Shown in pieces: positions 1-8,811 of a stretch of 64,000 bases of DNA. Below the pieces are notes generated by a model, which had not been told where the DNA came from, made no database searches, and was given only the letters and a program-made list of their open reading frames with translations. Source of the stretch: Clostridiales bacterium (GTDB lineage Bacteria; Bacillota; Clostridia; Saccharofermentanales; Saccharofermentanaceae); contig JAFWQF010000019.1 of NCBI GenBank assembly GCA_017509205.1, positions 1 through 64,000 on the forward strand, read 5' to 3'. Numbering within the stretch: position 1 is the stretch's first letter; each line of letters starts with the position of its first letter. The position numbers were made by a program, and so were the translations under genes.

Positions 1-1105
1 GAGCGACGAACTTACAGAGGTTAACGTCTGCAAACCAGGGAGCCTGAAGGAGTTCAGGTCTGCGGTAGATGAGGTTGGTCGCAAATACCTTTGTGATGAT
101 TCCTTCCTCGTATGCCTGGTTGAACTTGTCGATACCCTCTGTGAAAAGACCGAAGGTAACTGCGCAGAGAACTCTCTTCGCGCCTCTGTCCTTCATTGCC
201 TTAGCGATGTCGAGGATTGAGTCACCTGAGGAGATCATGTCATCGATGATGAGGATATCCTTGCCCTCAACGGAATCACCGAGGAACTCGTGTGCAACGA
301 TGGGGTTACGGCCGTTAACGACTGTTGTGTAGTCTCTTCTCTTATAGAATGTTCCGAGAGGAACTCCGAGGATGGAAGCATAGTACATAGCTCTGGAGAT
401 ACCGCCTTCATCAGGTGAGATGATCATGAAACGGCCGTCTGAGAACTTGAGATCAGGGATCTGACGGTACATTTCCTTGATGATCTGATATGTGGTGGGA
501 AGGCTCTCAAAGCCTGCGAGAGGGATTGCGTTGGCAACACGCTCGTCGTGAGCATCGAAAGTGATGATGTTTGCAACACCGAGATCATAAAGCTCTTCGA
601 GAGCGAAAGCGCAGTCAAGAGACTCTCTTGCGTTTCTCTTGTGCTGACGTCCTTCATAAAGATAAGGCATGATGACGTTGATACGTCTTGATTTACCGGA
701 GCAGGCGAGGATTACACGCTTTAAGTCCTGATAGTGGTCATCAGGGCTCATTCTGTTGTCCTGGCCGAACATCTTGTATGTGCAGGAGCAGTTCATGACA
801 TCGCTGATGAGATAAAGGTCATGACCTCTGACAGTGTTCTTTACGACAGCTTTACCTTCGCCGGAAGAGAATCTTGCGTTCTCGAGGGGGATCCTGTAAT
901 CCTCTCTGAAGAATCCGGGGTAGGTGTTGACGAATTGCTCTTTCTGGTATTCCGAGCGTCTCTTGTTCAGGTAGAAATTAACCTTTTCGGTGAATTCCTC
1001 ACTTCCTCTGAGAGCGAGAAGGCCGATAGGGCCAACCGGAGCCATAGGGTTATCACCATATTGGTCATAACGGTAATAAGCTTTTTCATCGGATGCTGAA
1101 GTCAT
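1..1105 (-). CDS. prs: Ribose-phosphate pyrophosphokinase (PRPP synthetase), divergent long form, 3' end cut by window
   Basis: Transfers pyrophosphate from ATP to ribose-5-phosphate to make PRPP for nucleotide, histidine and tryptophan synthesis in the cytoplasm. Reading the minus strand from the ATG at 1105-1103 gives an open frame of about 368 residues that runs off the window edge. The C-terminal half has the PRPP-binding loop of the phosphoribosyltransferase fold (IIDDMISSGDSI) and the domain-interface motif FDAHDERVANAIP, where classical Prs has DLHAxQIQGFF. A KRRDYTT stretch corresponds to the flexible catalytic KRR loop. It is longer than the usual ~315-residue Prs and lies 35 bp downstream of a paralogue, so the two are probably co-transcribed. 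The family call is firm; activity is inferred. Confidence 0.85.
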   Translation of the reverse strand, partial: MTSASDEKAYYRYDQYGDNPMAPVGPIGLLALRGSEEFTEKVNFYLNKRRSEYQKEQFVNTYPGFFREDYRIPLENARFSSGEGKAVVKNTVRGHDLYLISDVMNCSCTYKMFGQDNRMSPDDHYQDLKRVILACSGKSRRINVIMPYLYEGRQHKRNARESLDCAFALEELYDLGVANIITFDAHDERVANAIPLAGFESLPTTYQIIKEMYRQIPDLKFSDGRFMIISPDEGGISRAMYYASILGVPLGTFYKRRDYTTVVNGRNPIVAHEFLGDSVEGKDILIIDDMISSGDSILDIAKAMKDRGAKRVLCAVTFGLFTEGIDKFNQAYEEGIITKVFATNLIYRRPELLQAPWFADVNLCKFVA

Positions 1106-1140
1106 AGTGTGTAGCCTGCCTTTCTTATGATGCTGTTGCT

Positions 1141-2358
1141 TTATTCGTCAACAAATTCAAGAAGTTCGCCGATCCTTATCTGGCTTGCAAGATCGGTAAG
1201 CCTTGAAGTTGAGTTTATGAGGTCATAAATTGATTCGTCCAGGTTGAGTGCATCGATGATCCTTGCAACGTAAGGGACCATGTTTGCGTCAACGTACCAT
1301 TCGCGCTCGAGAAGCTCGGGAGACCTGTAGATGAGGTTTGTGCAGCAGACAGCCTTAATGAGGCCGCTTTTGTATGCTTCATCAAAGACTTCAAGTCCGC
1401 CGGTGAACAGACCGTAAGGCGCGAGACAGTAGATGTTTGCGGCACCGTTGCGCTTGAGCTTTTCAGAAGTCTCGAGCATGGTGGTACCGGAGTTGATCAT
1501 ATCATCGATAATGAGGATGTCCTTGCCGCTGACGTCATCGCCAAGGTACTTGAAAGACTTGATCGGATGCTGTCCGTCGATCTTTGTTGTGTAATCCCTG
1601 TCACGGTAGAAGATGCCGAGGGGCAGGTTCAGGTGTGATGAGTAAAAAATCGCCCTCGAGACACCTGTCTCGTCAGGGCTTACAACGATCGTGCTTTCCT
1701 TATCCAGCTTGATGGAATTGAAACGGTTGAGAAGGGAAGATGTCAGCTTAAACTGACACCTCGGATACTCAATGCTCATGAGAGGAACGGCATTCTCGAT
1801 CCTGCCGTCGTGAGGATCAAATACGATGAGGTTGGCAATGCCGAGATACTGAAGTTTCTTGAGCATTTCGGCACAATCCCAGGACTCACGGTGAGAATCC
1901 AGCTTTTCACGCCTTCCTTCGTAAACGAAAGGCATGATGACGTTGATACGCTTAGCTTTGCCCTTGAGAACGGTGATCATCCTCAGAAGATCTCTGTAAT
2001 GATCGTCAGGGCTGATGACGTGATCGCCTTCAACGAGCTCATAACTGTAGCTGTGGGCGAGAACATCGGTGATTATGTACATGTCATGGCCGCGGCAGCT
2101 CTCATAAAGGGAGAAAGTGCCTTCACCATTATCGTATCTGTTGAGACCTGAATCGATGATATAGTCAGATCTGCAGTATCCTGGACTGTTTACATAGGGA
2201 TTGCTGTGTTTTTCAACGCGGGCGGACCTTTTCTGAAAGAGAATGTCAGAAACATTCCTGACGAAATCTTTGTTTGCTGTGTGTGTGATTATACCAATAG
2301 GTCCGAAAGGGGGCATAGATGCCTGATCATAACCTGAAGTGACATAAAGATCGCTCAT
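1141..2358 (-). CDS. prs: Second ribose-phosphate pyrophosphokinase paralogue, 405 aa
   Basis: Paralogue of the gene just downstream, with the same architecture: an N-terminal Prs domain with YDNGEGTFSLYES (in place of FSDGExxxxIxES), PFVYEGRREKL (in place of PYYGYARQDRK), FDPHDGRIENAVP at the dimer/ribose-phosphate region and IIDDMINSGTTM as the PRPP loop. The flexible loop reads FYRDRDYTT, so the canonical KRR basic pair of the catalytic loop is changed to RDR, whereas the neighbour keeps KRRDYTT. The C-terminal ~60 residues have no counterpart in classical Prs. The gene starts at an ATG behind AGAGGAGGGG and is first in a two-gene minus-strand unit. It could be a second synthetase with different regulation or a regulatory partner of the first; sequence alone does not decide. 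Confidence 0.8.
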   Translation of the reverse strand: MSDLYVTSGYDQASMPPFGPIGIITHTANKDFVRNVSDILFQKRSARVEKHSNPYVNSPGYCRSDYIIDSGLNRYDNGEGTFSLYESCRGHDMYIITDVLAHSYSYELVEGDHVISPDDHYRDLLRMITVLKGKAKRINVIMPFVYEGRREKLDSHRESWDCAEMLKKLQYLGIANLIVFDPHDGRIENAVPLMSIEYPRCQFKLTSSLLNRFNSIKLDKESTIVVSPDETGVSRAIFYSSHLNLPLGIFYRDRDYTTKIDGQHPIKSFKYLGDDVSGKDILIIDDMINSGTTMLETSEKLKRNGAANIYCLAPYGLFTGGLEVFDEAYKSGLIKAVCCTNLIYRSPELLEREWYVDANMVPYVARIIDALNLDESIYDLINSTSRLTDLASQIRIGELLEFVDE

Positions 2359-2390
2359 CGCAGACCAAACCCCTCCTCTTTAATACTTAA

Positions 2391-2418
2391 ATATTAAAGG
2401 ATAATTTTTCCGTTTCAA
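2391..2418 (-). promoter_or_regulatory. Putative sigma-A promoter for the PRPP synthetase pair
   Basis: On the minus strand TTGAAA (2418-2413) and TAATAT (2396-2391) are separated by 16 bp, about 33 bp upstream of the start codon of the 405-residue paralogue. No hairpin follows, so simple constitutive transcription is the likely reading. Confidence 0.5.
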
Positions 2419-2497
2419 ATGACATTCTTTGAATTTTTTGCACGAAAAGCAAAAGGAAAGTTGTTGATGTTTTTGTATTGCTTTATATATTGCATGG

Positions 2498-3115
2498 TTA
2501 GACACCGCTAATTATGTCAGAAATAGCTGATTTTAAATCGCTGATTCCTTTCTTATCTTTAGATGAAACGGCGAAAACCTGGGCATCTTCCTTGAAATCA
2601 AAATAATCTGATAAGATACCGAGCTGTTTTCTTATCTCGGCGTTGGAAAATTTGTCGCATTTGGTGAAAACGGTAATGTAGGGAATACCCTGACTGTTAA
2701 GGTATTCGAGCATTCCGATGTCTTCTTCTGAAGGAGTCCTTCTTATATCCATAAGAAATAATACGAGGGAGATCTTTCTTCCGCACCTGAAATAGTTGTC
2801 GCAAAGGTCTGAAAACTTTGCAGTTACTTCCTTTGAAGCCGCTGAATAACCATATCCAGGGAGATCTGCAACCAGAGCTTTTCCGTCAAGGTCAAAATAT
2901 ATGATCTCTCTTGTCTTTCCGGGCTTTGAAGATACCCTCGCAAGCTTATTGGAAGAAGCCAGAGCATTGACCAGAGAGGACTTTCCGGCATTTGAACGGC
3001 CTGAGATGACGATCTCGGGAAGGTCAGTAACGGGAAGACCTTTCACGTCAGCACAGGTGATCTTGTATTTCATGTTATTGAAGTTAATGTTCGTATCGTT
3101 CATAAGAATGTTCAC
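2498..3115 (-). CDS. engB: Ribosome biogenesis GTPase EngB/YsxC
   Basis: Essential GTPase of the TrmE-Era-EngA-YihA class that assists late assembly of the large ribosomal subunit. The P-loop GRSNAGKSSLVNAL, a DLPGYGYS switch II motif, TKCDK (G4) and SSKDKKG (G5) are all present in order. The longest frame begins with GTG at 3115, but neither this nor the ATG at 3103 has a clear ribosome binding site; family alignment suggests that the true start may be the internal Met at about residue 15 (MKYKITCADVKGLP). The gene is divergent from comEC with only about 70 bp between them. That gap carries a repeated element described separately, which overlaps the longest-frame start codon. Confidence 0.92.
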   Translation of the reverse strand: MNILMNDTNINFNNMKYKITCADVKGLPVTDLPEIVISGRSNAGKSSLVNALASSNKLARVSSKPGKTREIIYFDLDGKALVADLPGYGYSAASKEVTAKFSDLCDNYFRCGRKISLVLFLMDIRRTPSEEDIGMLEYLNSQGIPYITVFTKCDKFSNAEIRKQLGILSDYFDFKEDAQVFAVSSKDKKGISDLKSAISDIISGV

Positions 3116-3145
3116 TTTGTCGGTAATTGTCGGTTTTTGTATGTA
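3110..3145 (+). repeat. 10-bp direct-repeat element upstream of comEC (copy 1)
   Basis: Three consecutive 10-bp direct repeats (TTGTCGGTAA, TTGTCGGTTT, TTGTATGTAT), preceded by GTTCACT. The same 36-bp arrangement occurs at 20604-20639 in front of the TadE-like cluster, with 33 of 36 positions identical and in the same orientation. The last repeat ends 43 bp before the comEC ATG. No good sigma-A -35/-10 pair is visible in this gap. The element sits in a divergent intergenic region, so it could also act on engB. I read it as a candidate regulator binding site; function is inferred. Confidence 0.55.
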
Positions 3146-3188
3146 TTTTGACGCTGATTTTATCCATGGCGGTCTTTAAAATCGAATC

Positions 3189-5519
3189 ATGACAGATTTT
3201 AACAGAACAGGACCGATTATTCCAAGAACCAGGGCAGACATACTGATGCCGTGTGTCTTGGAACGCCTGATTAACAGGCCTTTGCTGATGCCTGCGCTGA
3301 TTCTTTTCGCTGTCTGTTATATGACTTTTCTTGCGGGAAACCTTATCCCGCTTTGTTTATCAGCGTTGATCATCTTGTCCGCGTGTGTCTTTTCACTGAA
3401 AATACATCAAACAAATCTGTTTTTATGTTCGCTTACATCCCTGATACTCATAGCATTCAGCTGTCTTCGCATGAACGCTGTGCTTAATTCGGCTATTCCT
3501 GAAAGCACTGAAGAGGTTTTCATCGGAACTGTCGTATCATGCGAAAGAAAACTTGCCGGAAAAAACAGAATAACCATTGAAATAGAAGGCGTCAGAGCTG
3601 AATTAAAGCTTGATGAAGAGACTGATCCTTCAAAGATTAAAGCAGGTCAGACACTCAAGATCACCGGAAGGTTCAAAGAGCCTGTAAAACCCGGGAATCC
3701 GGGAGAGTTTGATTATCCCGGATATTTAAGGAGCAAAGGCATCAGATATCTGTTTTATGCAGATTCGTACAGAATAATTGAAAAACCTGATGGAATAAAA
3801 GGTCTGATGCTTTCTTTTCCAGAATTCTGCTTTAATTGCAGAAAATATCTTTTTGATAGATTTACTAACGGCAGGAGCAAGGAAGAAAAGGCTCTTCTGG
3901 CAGCTGTCTGTCTTGGTGATTCTTCTCTTGCGGATGATGAAGTAACACGCGATTTCAGTCTTTCCGGATGTTCGCATCTTCTTGCGGTGTCAGGCACGCA
4001 TTTTGCAGGCTTTCTTGCTGTTTTGCCGTATGTGCTCAATTCTTTGCTTCCTGACAGGAGAAAAGGCTCTCTGATCTACATGTTCTTTGCGTTTCTAATT
4101 GCGTGTCTGACAGGGTGGAGTGAATCCGTCACAAGGTCAGCATTCATGTCTTCGTCAGCATTTGCAGGGAAAGACACGGTTTCTGCTATGGCTGCCGCGG
4201 CTTTGGTCATGATGGCTGCCGACCCGTTCTGTTCGTGCAGGACAGGCTTTCTGCTTAGTTTTTCCGCATGCATATCGATCAGGCTTTTATCAGGAAGAAT
4301 AGATAAATACTTGAAGTTCCTTAAGGAGAAAAAGGCACTGAGATCTGCATTGAGTGCTCAGACAGCAGCAATACTGGGAACACTGCCTTTTACCGGTCTG
4401 ATACAGACTAGGTTAAGCGCCGTGCAGTTTGTCGTACAGGCATTGGGAGGTGTTCTTGCCAAAGCAGTCTGCATGATGTTTGTTCCCGGAGCTGCTTTTT
4501 CACTGTTGTTACCGGTAAACTGTTCATCAGTGTTTTCAATGCCTTCTGCGTTCTTTTTGAATCTCCTTCGTAATCTTGTGAAGACAGGTGCATCGCTTAT
4601 CCTGAAAACAGCCGGCGGCAAGCCTTTGGAACCGTTTTTCGTAATGTGCGTTTGGATGTTTGTGTGTTTAATGCTTTTGCCAACTTTTTCAGTCAGGAAA
4701 ACACTTCTGAAAGTCAGCTGTGCACTGCTTTCCATAAGCCTCGGTCTCACTTTGTCAGGTGCTGTCAGGCCGTTAAGAGCGCAGATCGTATTTGCAGATG
4801 TGGGGCAGGGTGACTGTTGTCTGATAATGACTGGAAACCAAACCGTTCTGATAGACAGCGGAACATTTGAGAAAGGCGATAAACAGGTTTCAGACCTGTT
4901 AGATCATTACGGTATCAGCAGGATCGACATGGCATTCATGACACATTGGGACCAGGATCACGCAGGAGGCCTTGCAGCGCTCGATAATAAAGGCCGGATA
5001 AATGAAATCTATACAGGCTTTACGGAAACAGATCCTGATACTGAAGCTTTCGACAAATCTCTAAGATCACGAAACTGCGATCCTGTTTCATTCCGTAGGA
5101 TTCTTAAGAAGACTGAAGCAGGAGATGTTTTTGAACTTTCTGATGATGTCAGGCTCAAAGTGATATATCCAAAGGAATGTACGACGGGCGGAAATCCGGG
5201 AAGCCTCGTAATACTGCTTAAATGCTGCGGTAAAAGCTTTCTTTTCACCGGGGACATAGGCTCTGATACCGAAGAACTGCTGATAGAACAGGATCTGCTC
5301 CAAGATATTGATATCCTGAAGGTCTCGCATCACGGCTCAAAATACTCCAGTACAGATGGTTTTCTTGCAAAAACATCACCGGAAGTATCAGTGATTTCAG
5401 TCGGCAGGAACAATCTGTACGGCCATCCGTCGCCAAAAGTACTGGAAAGACTGGATTATGCAGGAAGTACCGTTTACAGAACAGATGAGGACGGTGCTGT
5501 AATCTTTGAATTCTATTGA
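3189..5519 (+). CDS. comEC: ComEC/Rec2 DNA-uptake channel protein
   Basis: Inner-membrane channel that imports single-stranded DNA during natural transformation. Residues ~30-200 match the N-terminal DUF4131-like region with two early membrane helices and a soluble segment. Residues ~220-510 are the polytopic Competence domain, including the CSHLLAVSGTHFAGFLAV signature. Residues ~535-775 are a metallo-beta-lactamase domain with FADVGQGDCCLI, THWDQDHAGG (THxDxDH metal motif), FTGDIG and SHHGSKYSS. At 776 residues it is full length for the family. The start ATG at 3189 has no obvious Shine-Dalgarno sequence, so it may be poorly or conditionally translated. It ends 6 bp from the convergent DUF2142 gene. 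No comEA or comEB is next to it. Confidence 0.93.
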   Translation: MTDFNRTGPIIPRTRADILMPCVLERLINRPLLMPALILFAVCYMTFLAGNLIPLCLSALIILSACVFSLKIHQTNLFLCSLTSLILIAFSCLRMNAVLNSAIPESTEEVFIGTVVSCERKLAGKNRITIEIEGVRAELKLDEETDPSKIKAGQTLKITGRFKEPVKPGNPGEFDYPGYLRSKGIRYLFYADSYRIIEKPDGIKGLMLSFPEFCFNCRKYLFDRFTNGRSKEEKALLAAVCLGDSSLADDEVTRDFSLSGCSHLLAVSGTHFAGFLAVLPYVLNSLLPDRRKGSLIYMFFAFLIACLTGWSESVTRSAFMSSSAFAGKDTVSAMAAAALVMMAADPFCSCRTGFLLSFSACISIRLLSGRIDKYLKFLKEKKALRSALSAQTAAILGTLPFTGLIQTRLSAVQFVVQALGGVLAKAVCMMFVPGAAFSLLLPVNCSSVFSMPSAFFLNLLRNLVKTGASLILKTAGGKPLEPFFVMCVWMFVCLMLLPTFSVRKTLLKVSCALLSISLGLTLSGAVRPLRAQIVFADVGQGDCCLIMTGNQTVLIDSGTFEKGDKQVSDLLDHYGISRIDMAFMTHWDQDHAGGLAALDNKGRINEIYTGFTETDPDTEAFDKSLRSRNCDPVSFRRILKKTEAGDVFELSDDVRLKVIYPKECTTGGNPGSLVILLKCCGKSFLFTGDIGSDTEELLIEQDLLQDIDILKVSHHGSKYSSTDGFLAKTSPEVSVISVGRNNLYGHPSPKVLERLDYAGSTVYRTDEDGAVIFEFY

Positions 5520-5525
5520 GCAAAA

Positions 5526-7472
5526 TTACCTTGTAAGGTATTTCTGCATTATGAAATAGAATGCGTAGAAAACCATTATCAGGGTAACCGGATATGCAGT
5601 GCTGCAGAATGCTTTAAAGCCTTTGGATCCGGCAATCTTCATCTTGCCTGCAAGTGTCCTTATGCCTTTGGCTGCCGCTATAGTGAACAGCGGGAGTACG
5701 GGCAGGAAATAATGACCCTGTATGCCGAGTATCACGTCAGAACCTTCAGGTGTCCAGCTGAGTAGCATTGCAGGCGTTGAAAGCAGCGAGATAAGTACGA
5801 CTATGCAGATGAACAGAATGTCTTTTTTCTTAAGCTGATCGATCCTTTCATCAGAAGATGCCAGCAGGATAAGGGCGATAAGCATTACGATGCTGAATAA
5901 TAACGGGATGGTCTGTTCGCCCCAGCTGAGTTTGGAACCGAAAAGGTCAGCGATCATTTCACCGCCGAATCTTCCGTATGTCTTAACGGTCATGACAAGG
6001 TAAGTAACGGGGTTTTCGAGAGCAAAAGAGGCTGTCATGAAGCCGTTTCCTTTGCTTCCGAACTGGTAAAGTCCGCGGTCAGGCAGGAACATGTCAAATA
6101 TGGCAACGGAGAAAAGGCCGCAAATGACCGGAAGGAACTTTCCGATATGCTTTAAACCCTTCTTTCTTGCGGGAACCATAAAGATGAGAGGCAGGAGAAG
6201 CAGGTATCCGCCGCCTTTCGTTGCTCCGAGGATGAATGCCCAGATGCTGGCAAAAGCAAGAGAACGGTTGTTGTCTGGTGATTCCCTGAGAAGCAGGACT
6301 GAAGCAATGAAGTTCAGTGCTGCGATTATTACCATGGGATCATAGGAAAAAGCGCCGCTCATCATGAGAGAAGAAGGCATTACTGCACAGAAAGCGATTA
6401 TGCCTTTGCAGTAAGGAGCCTTAATAATAGCGCGGTAACATAAAACTGTATAAAAAACGACGGTCAGAACCTTTACGAGATAGCAGTTGAAGATTGGTCC
6501 GAACCCGATGAGACGTCCTATTACGAGCGCTGCAGTCTGAGGAATATAGCAGAAGACCGAATAGTAATTCATCTTTTCGGATCTTGCAGTCATCTCAATA
6601 AGTGTTTTATCTGATGCAAATAACTGCATGTTGCTGCGGACGATCTCATAAGCGCCTGTTCTCGGCGTTGTTCCGTTCCACCAGATGTCCCTGAAGAACA
6701 ATACGTCATCAGTCCTGCCCATCCACTCGGCATTGCCTGACTGGCCTAAGAAAAGGTTTGACAGACGGTAGCAGGCGAGATAGTGAGCTTCACTGTCGCC
6801 GGTGCTCCAGGGCGGGATAAGGAAAATGCATGCAATGCTCAAAGGGATGACTGTTGCCAGGAAAAGCTTTTCGGGTGCGAGAACAGCCGTTGAACCGGCT
6901 TTCAGATAGAGACATACGGTCATTACTGCAAATGTCATCAGCATCAGGCAGACGGCGGCAAAAACGATATATCCGGTAATGGTCTTGACCAGCAGCCTTA
7001 CCGTGAGTGAACCGTCTTCTTTCTCAACAACGATATTGGCAGGGGAAGAGGAAGCGTTTGAAATGCTGACCGAATAATGTCCGGCATCAAATCTTATAGA
7101 GTCGGGGCGGAGCAGCTTAATTACAGTGCCGTTGCCTTCGCTTGTGCACATGGCCTGAGTTATGCGGACATCTTTGAGTGCTTCCGTGCCGTTATCTGCA
7201 TTTCTGACGCTTACGGTCAGTGAAGCGGCATCTCCGCCCATTATAAAGAACGACATTGAATCAAATCCGCACATCGTGCAGTCAAAACGGTATTCCGAAG
7301 TGCTGTTTGAAGGAAGTTCAACGGTTTTGTATTCGGTAATGCCTTTAATTGGTGATTCTATGCGGATCTTTGGATAAATGAAGATAAAGAGGAGCGATAC
7401 GAACAAAGCCGCCGCCAAAGAAGCGGCAATCACGGTGATAAGATTGGTTTTGCTTAATCTCCGGGATTTCAT
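5526..7472 (-). CDS. DUF2142-type polytopic membrane protein
   Basis: 648 residues: one N-terminal membrane helix (~10-30), an extracytoplasmic beta-rich region (~35-155), a second helix at ~160-190, then about ten more helices. The segment PPWSTGDSEAHYLACYRLS just after a helix resembles the PPDEPAHFxRAxxLS signature of DUF2142 proteins, which look like GT-C-fold membrane glycosyltransferases and are often linked to cell-surface polysaccharide work. The start ATG at 7472 follows a GGAG ribosome binding site. It is a single gene between comEC (convergent) and the GH25 lipoprotein gene (divergent). Transferase activity is not shown by the sequence. Confidence 0.7.
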   Translation of the reverse strand: MKSRRLSKTNLITVIAASLAAALFVSLLFIFIYPKIRIESPIKGITEYKTVELPSNSTSEYRFDCTMCGFDSMSFFIMGGDAASLTVSVRNADNGTEALKDVRITQAMCTSEGNGTVIKLLRPDSIRFDAGHYSVSISNASSSPANIVVEKEDGSLTVRLLVKTITGYIVFAAVCLMLMTFAVMTVCLYLKAGSTAVLAPEKLFLATVIPLSIACIFLIPPWSTGDSEAHYLACYRLSNLFLGQSGNAEWMGRTDDVLFFRDIWWNGTTPRTGAYEIVRSNMQLFASDKTLIEMTARSEKMNYYSVFCYIPQTAALVIGRLIGFGPIFNCYLVKVLTVVFYTVLCYRAIIKAPYCKGIIAFCAVMPSSLMMSGAFSYDPMVIIAALNFIASVLLLRESPDNNRSLAFASIWAFILGATKGGGYLLLLPLIFMVPARKKGLKHIGKFLPVICGLFSVAIFDMFLPDRGLYQFGSKGNGFMTASFALENPVTYLVMTVKTYGRFGGEMIADLFGSKLSWGEQTIPLLFSIVMLIALILLASSDERIDQLKKKDILFICIVVLISLLSTPAMLLSWTPEGSDVILGIQGHYFLPVLPLFTIAAAKGIRTLAGKMKIAGSKGFKAFCSTAYPVTLIMVFYAFYFIMQKYLTR

Positions 7473-7556
7473 ATGACTCTCCTTAAGCGAAGTATAACAT
7501 AAGGATGTAATCTTTCTTATTTCCTCACTATTTCCGACTTTTAATATAGATATCTT

Positions 7557-7565
7557 TGTTATAAT
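7557..7565 (+). promoter_or_regulatory. Extended -10 promoter for the GH25 lipoprotein gene
   Basis: TG-T-TATAAT (TG at 7557-7558, TATAAT at 7560-7565) lies 34 bp before the start codon at 7600. No recognisable -35 hexamer is present, which fits an extended -10 promoter. Confidence 0.5.
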
Positions 7566-7599
7566 TAGTCAAGAAACTGCAAGACGGAGTTAGGATTTA

Positions 7600-8811
7600 A
7601 TGAATAAAACCTTGAAAATAAAGGCTGTTTCGCTTTCTTTTTGCATGTGCGCCACAGCTCTCATGCAGGGCTGCATGCTCAATGCGAATGAATACAGTTA
7701 CATTTCACAGACCGGTACATCCGGTTCTGAATCAGCTGCATATACAGATACGGGCTCGGAGTCTTCTCCGGCTGATTCTTCTGACAACACTACTGAGGAA
7801 ACGATACCTTCATCACTTCACATGGAACCTCCGGAAGTTGATACGGAAGCTCCCGTGTTTATCAGCTATCCCAGAACTATATCGCTTGTAAAGGGCAAAG
7901 AGTTCGTTCCTGATGATTATGTCGGTTACATTGATGACACCGACAGGGACGTTGAATTAAAGGTTACCGGAGAGGTGGACAATAATACCGTTGGCGATTA
8001 TCCGATCCAGATGACGATCACTGACGATGCCGGCAACAGCAAGACCATTGACGTTACGGTCAAGGTTTACGCCAAGAAGCCCACACCCACGAAGAAACCG
8101 ACTTCTTCGACCAGCAAGACCAGCAGTACAGGCACTACGAAGTCCAAAAAGCCTTCGTTTGCCGATCTCAAGAGCAAATATGAGACCGGAAATGCCTTTA
8201 TCGGCATCGACGTATCCAAATATCAGGGCAACATCGACTTCCAGAAGGTAAAGGATGCAGGATGCCATTTCGTCATACTCCGTATGGCCATCTACAACAA
8301 CGGCAAATTCGGCATCGACACCAAGTTCGAGGAGAATTACAAGAAGGCTAAGGCAGCCGGACTTCTCATCGGTGTTTACTATTACAGCGTCGACAATACA
8401 GAAAAGCTCATGAAAGAGCACTGCGCAGAGCTTGCAAAAGCCCTGAAGGGCAAAGAGATCGATTTCCCGGTCGCTTACGACTTCGAGAAGTGGAAGGGTT
8501 TCCAGAAACTCAAGATGAACTCTTCTGATCTCAACAACATGTTTTATCTGTTCTGCACTGAGATGGAAAGCTACGGCTACGATGCAATGATCTACGCAAA
8601 TCCTTATTTCCTCAGGAACTGGTTCAAGCCCGGTCATTATAAGATCTGGCTTGCAGACTGGAAAACACAGCCTTCTTATGTCGGAACGTTCTATTTCTGG
8701 CAGTTCAGCGCTACCGGAAGGATCGCAGGCATCCAGGGCGATGTAGACGTTAACATTTACTATCCCGAAGGAAGGACTGTTGAGGCCAAGAAGGAGGATT
8801 CCAATGGCTAA
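7600..8811 (+). CDS. Lipoprotein with Ig-like domain and GH25 lysozyme domain
   Basis: Surface muramidase that probably cleaves the MurNAc-GlcNAc bond of peptidoglycan. The N-terminus has a basic region, a hydrophobic helix and a lipobox-like ALMQGC with Cys25 as likely lipidation site. A Ser/Thr-rich linker (~35-80) follows, then an Ig-like DUF5011-type domain (~85-165), a Lys/Pro/Thr linker, and a GH25 domain (~195-395) starting FIGIDVSKYQG. Catalytic acids are expected in IGIDVS and in VAYDFEKW (the DxE pair). The gene overlaps holA by 8 bp. It could remodel the cell's own wall or act on neighbours. Confidence 0.88.
   Translation: MNKTLKIKAVSLSFCMCATALMQGCMLNANEYSYISQTGTSGSESAAYTDTGSESSPADSSDNTTEETIPSSLHMEPPEVDTEAPVFISYPRTISLVKGKEFVPDDYVGYIDDTDRDVELKVTGEVDNNTVGDYPIQMTITDDAGNSKTIDVTVKVYAKKPTPTKKPTSSTSKTSSTGTTKSKKPSFADLKSKYETGNAFIGIDVSKYQGNIDFQKVKDAGCHFVILRMAIYNNGKFGIDTKFEENYKKAKAAGLLIGVYYYSVDNTEKLMKEHCAELAKALKGKEIDFPVAYDFEKWKGFQKLKMNSSDLNNMFYLFCTEMESYGYDAMIYANPYFLRNWFKPGHYKIWLADWKTQPSYVGTFYFWQFSATGRIAGIQGDVDVNIYYPEGRTVEAKKEDSNG

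Noticed and set aside
2460-2482. A third copy of the comEC/Tad element (GTTTTTGTATTG)
   Set aside because: Only the T-rich last part matches, the TTGTCGG repeats are absent, and no plus-strand gene lies downstream.
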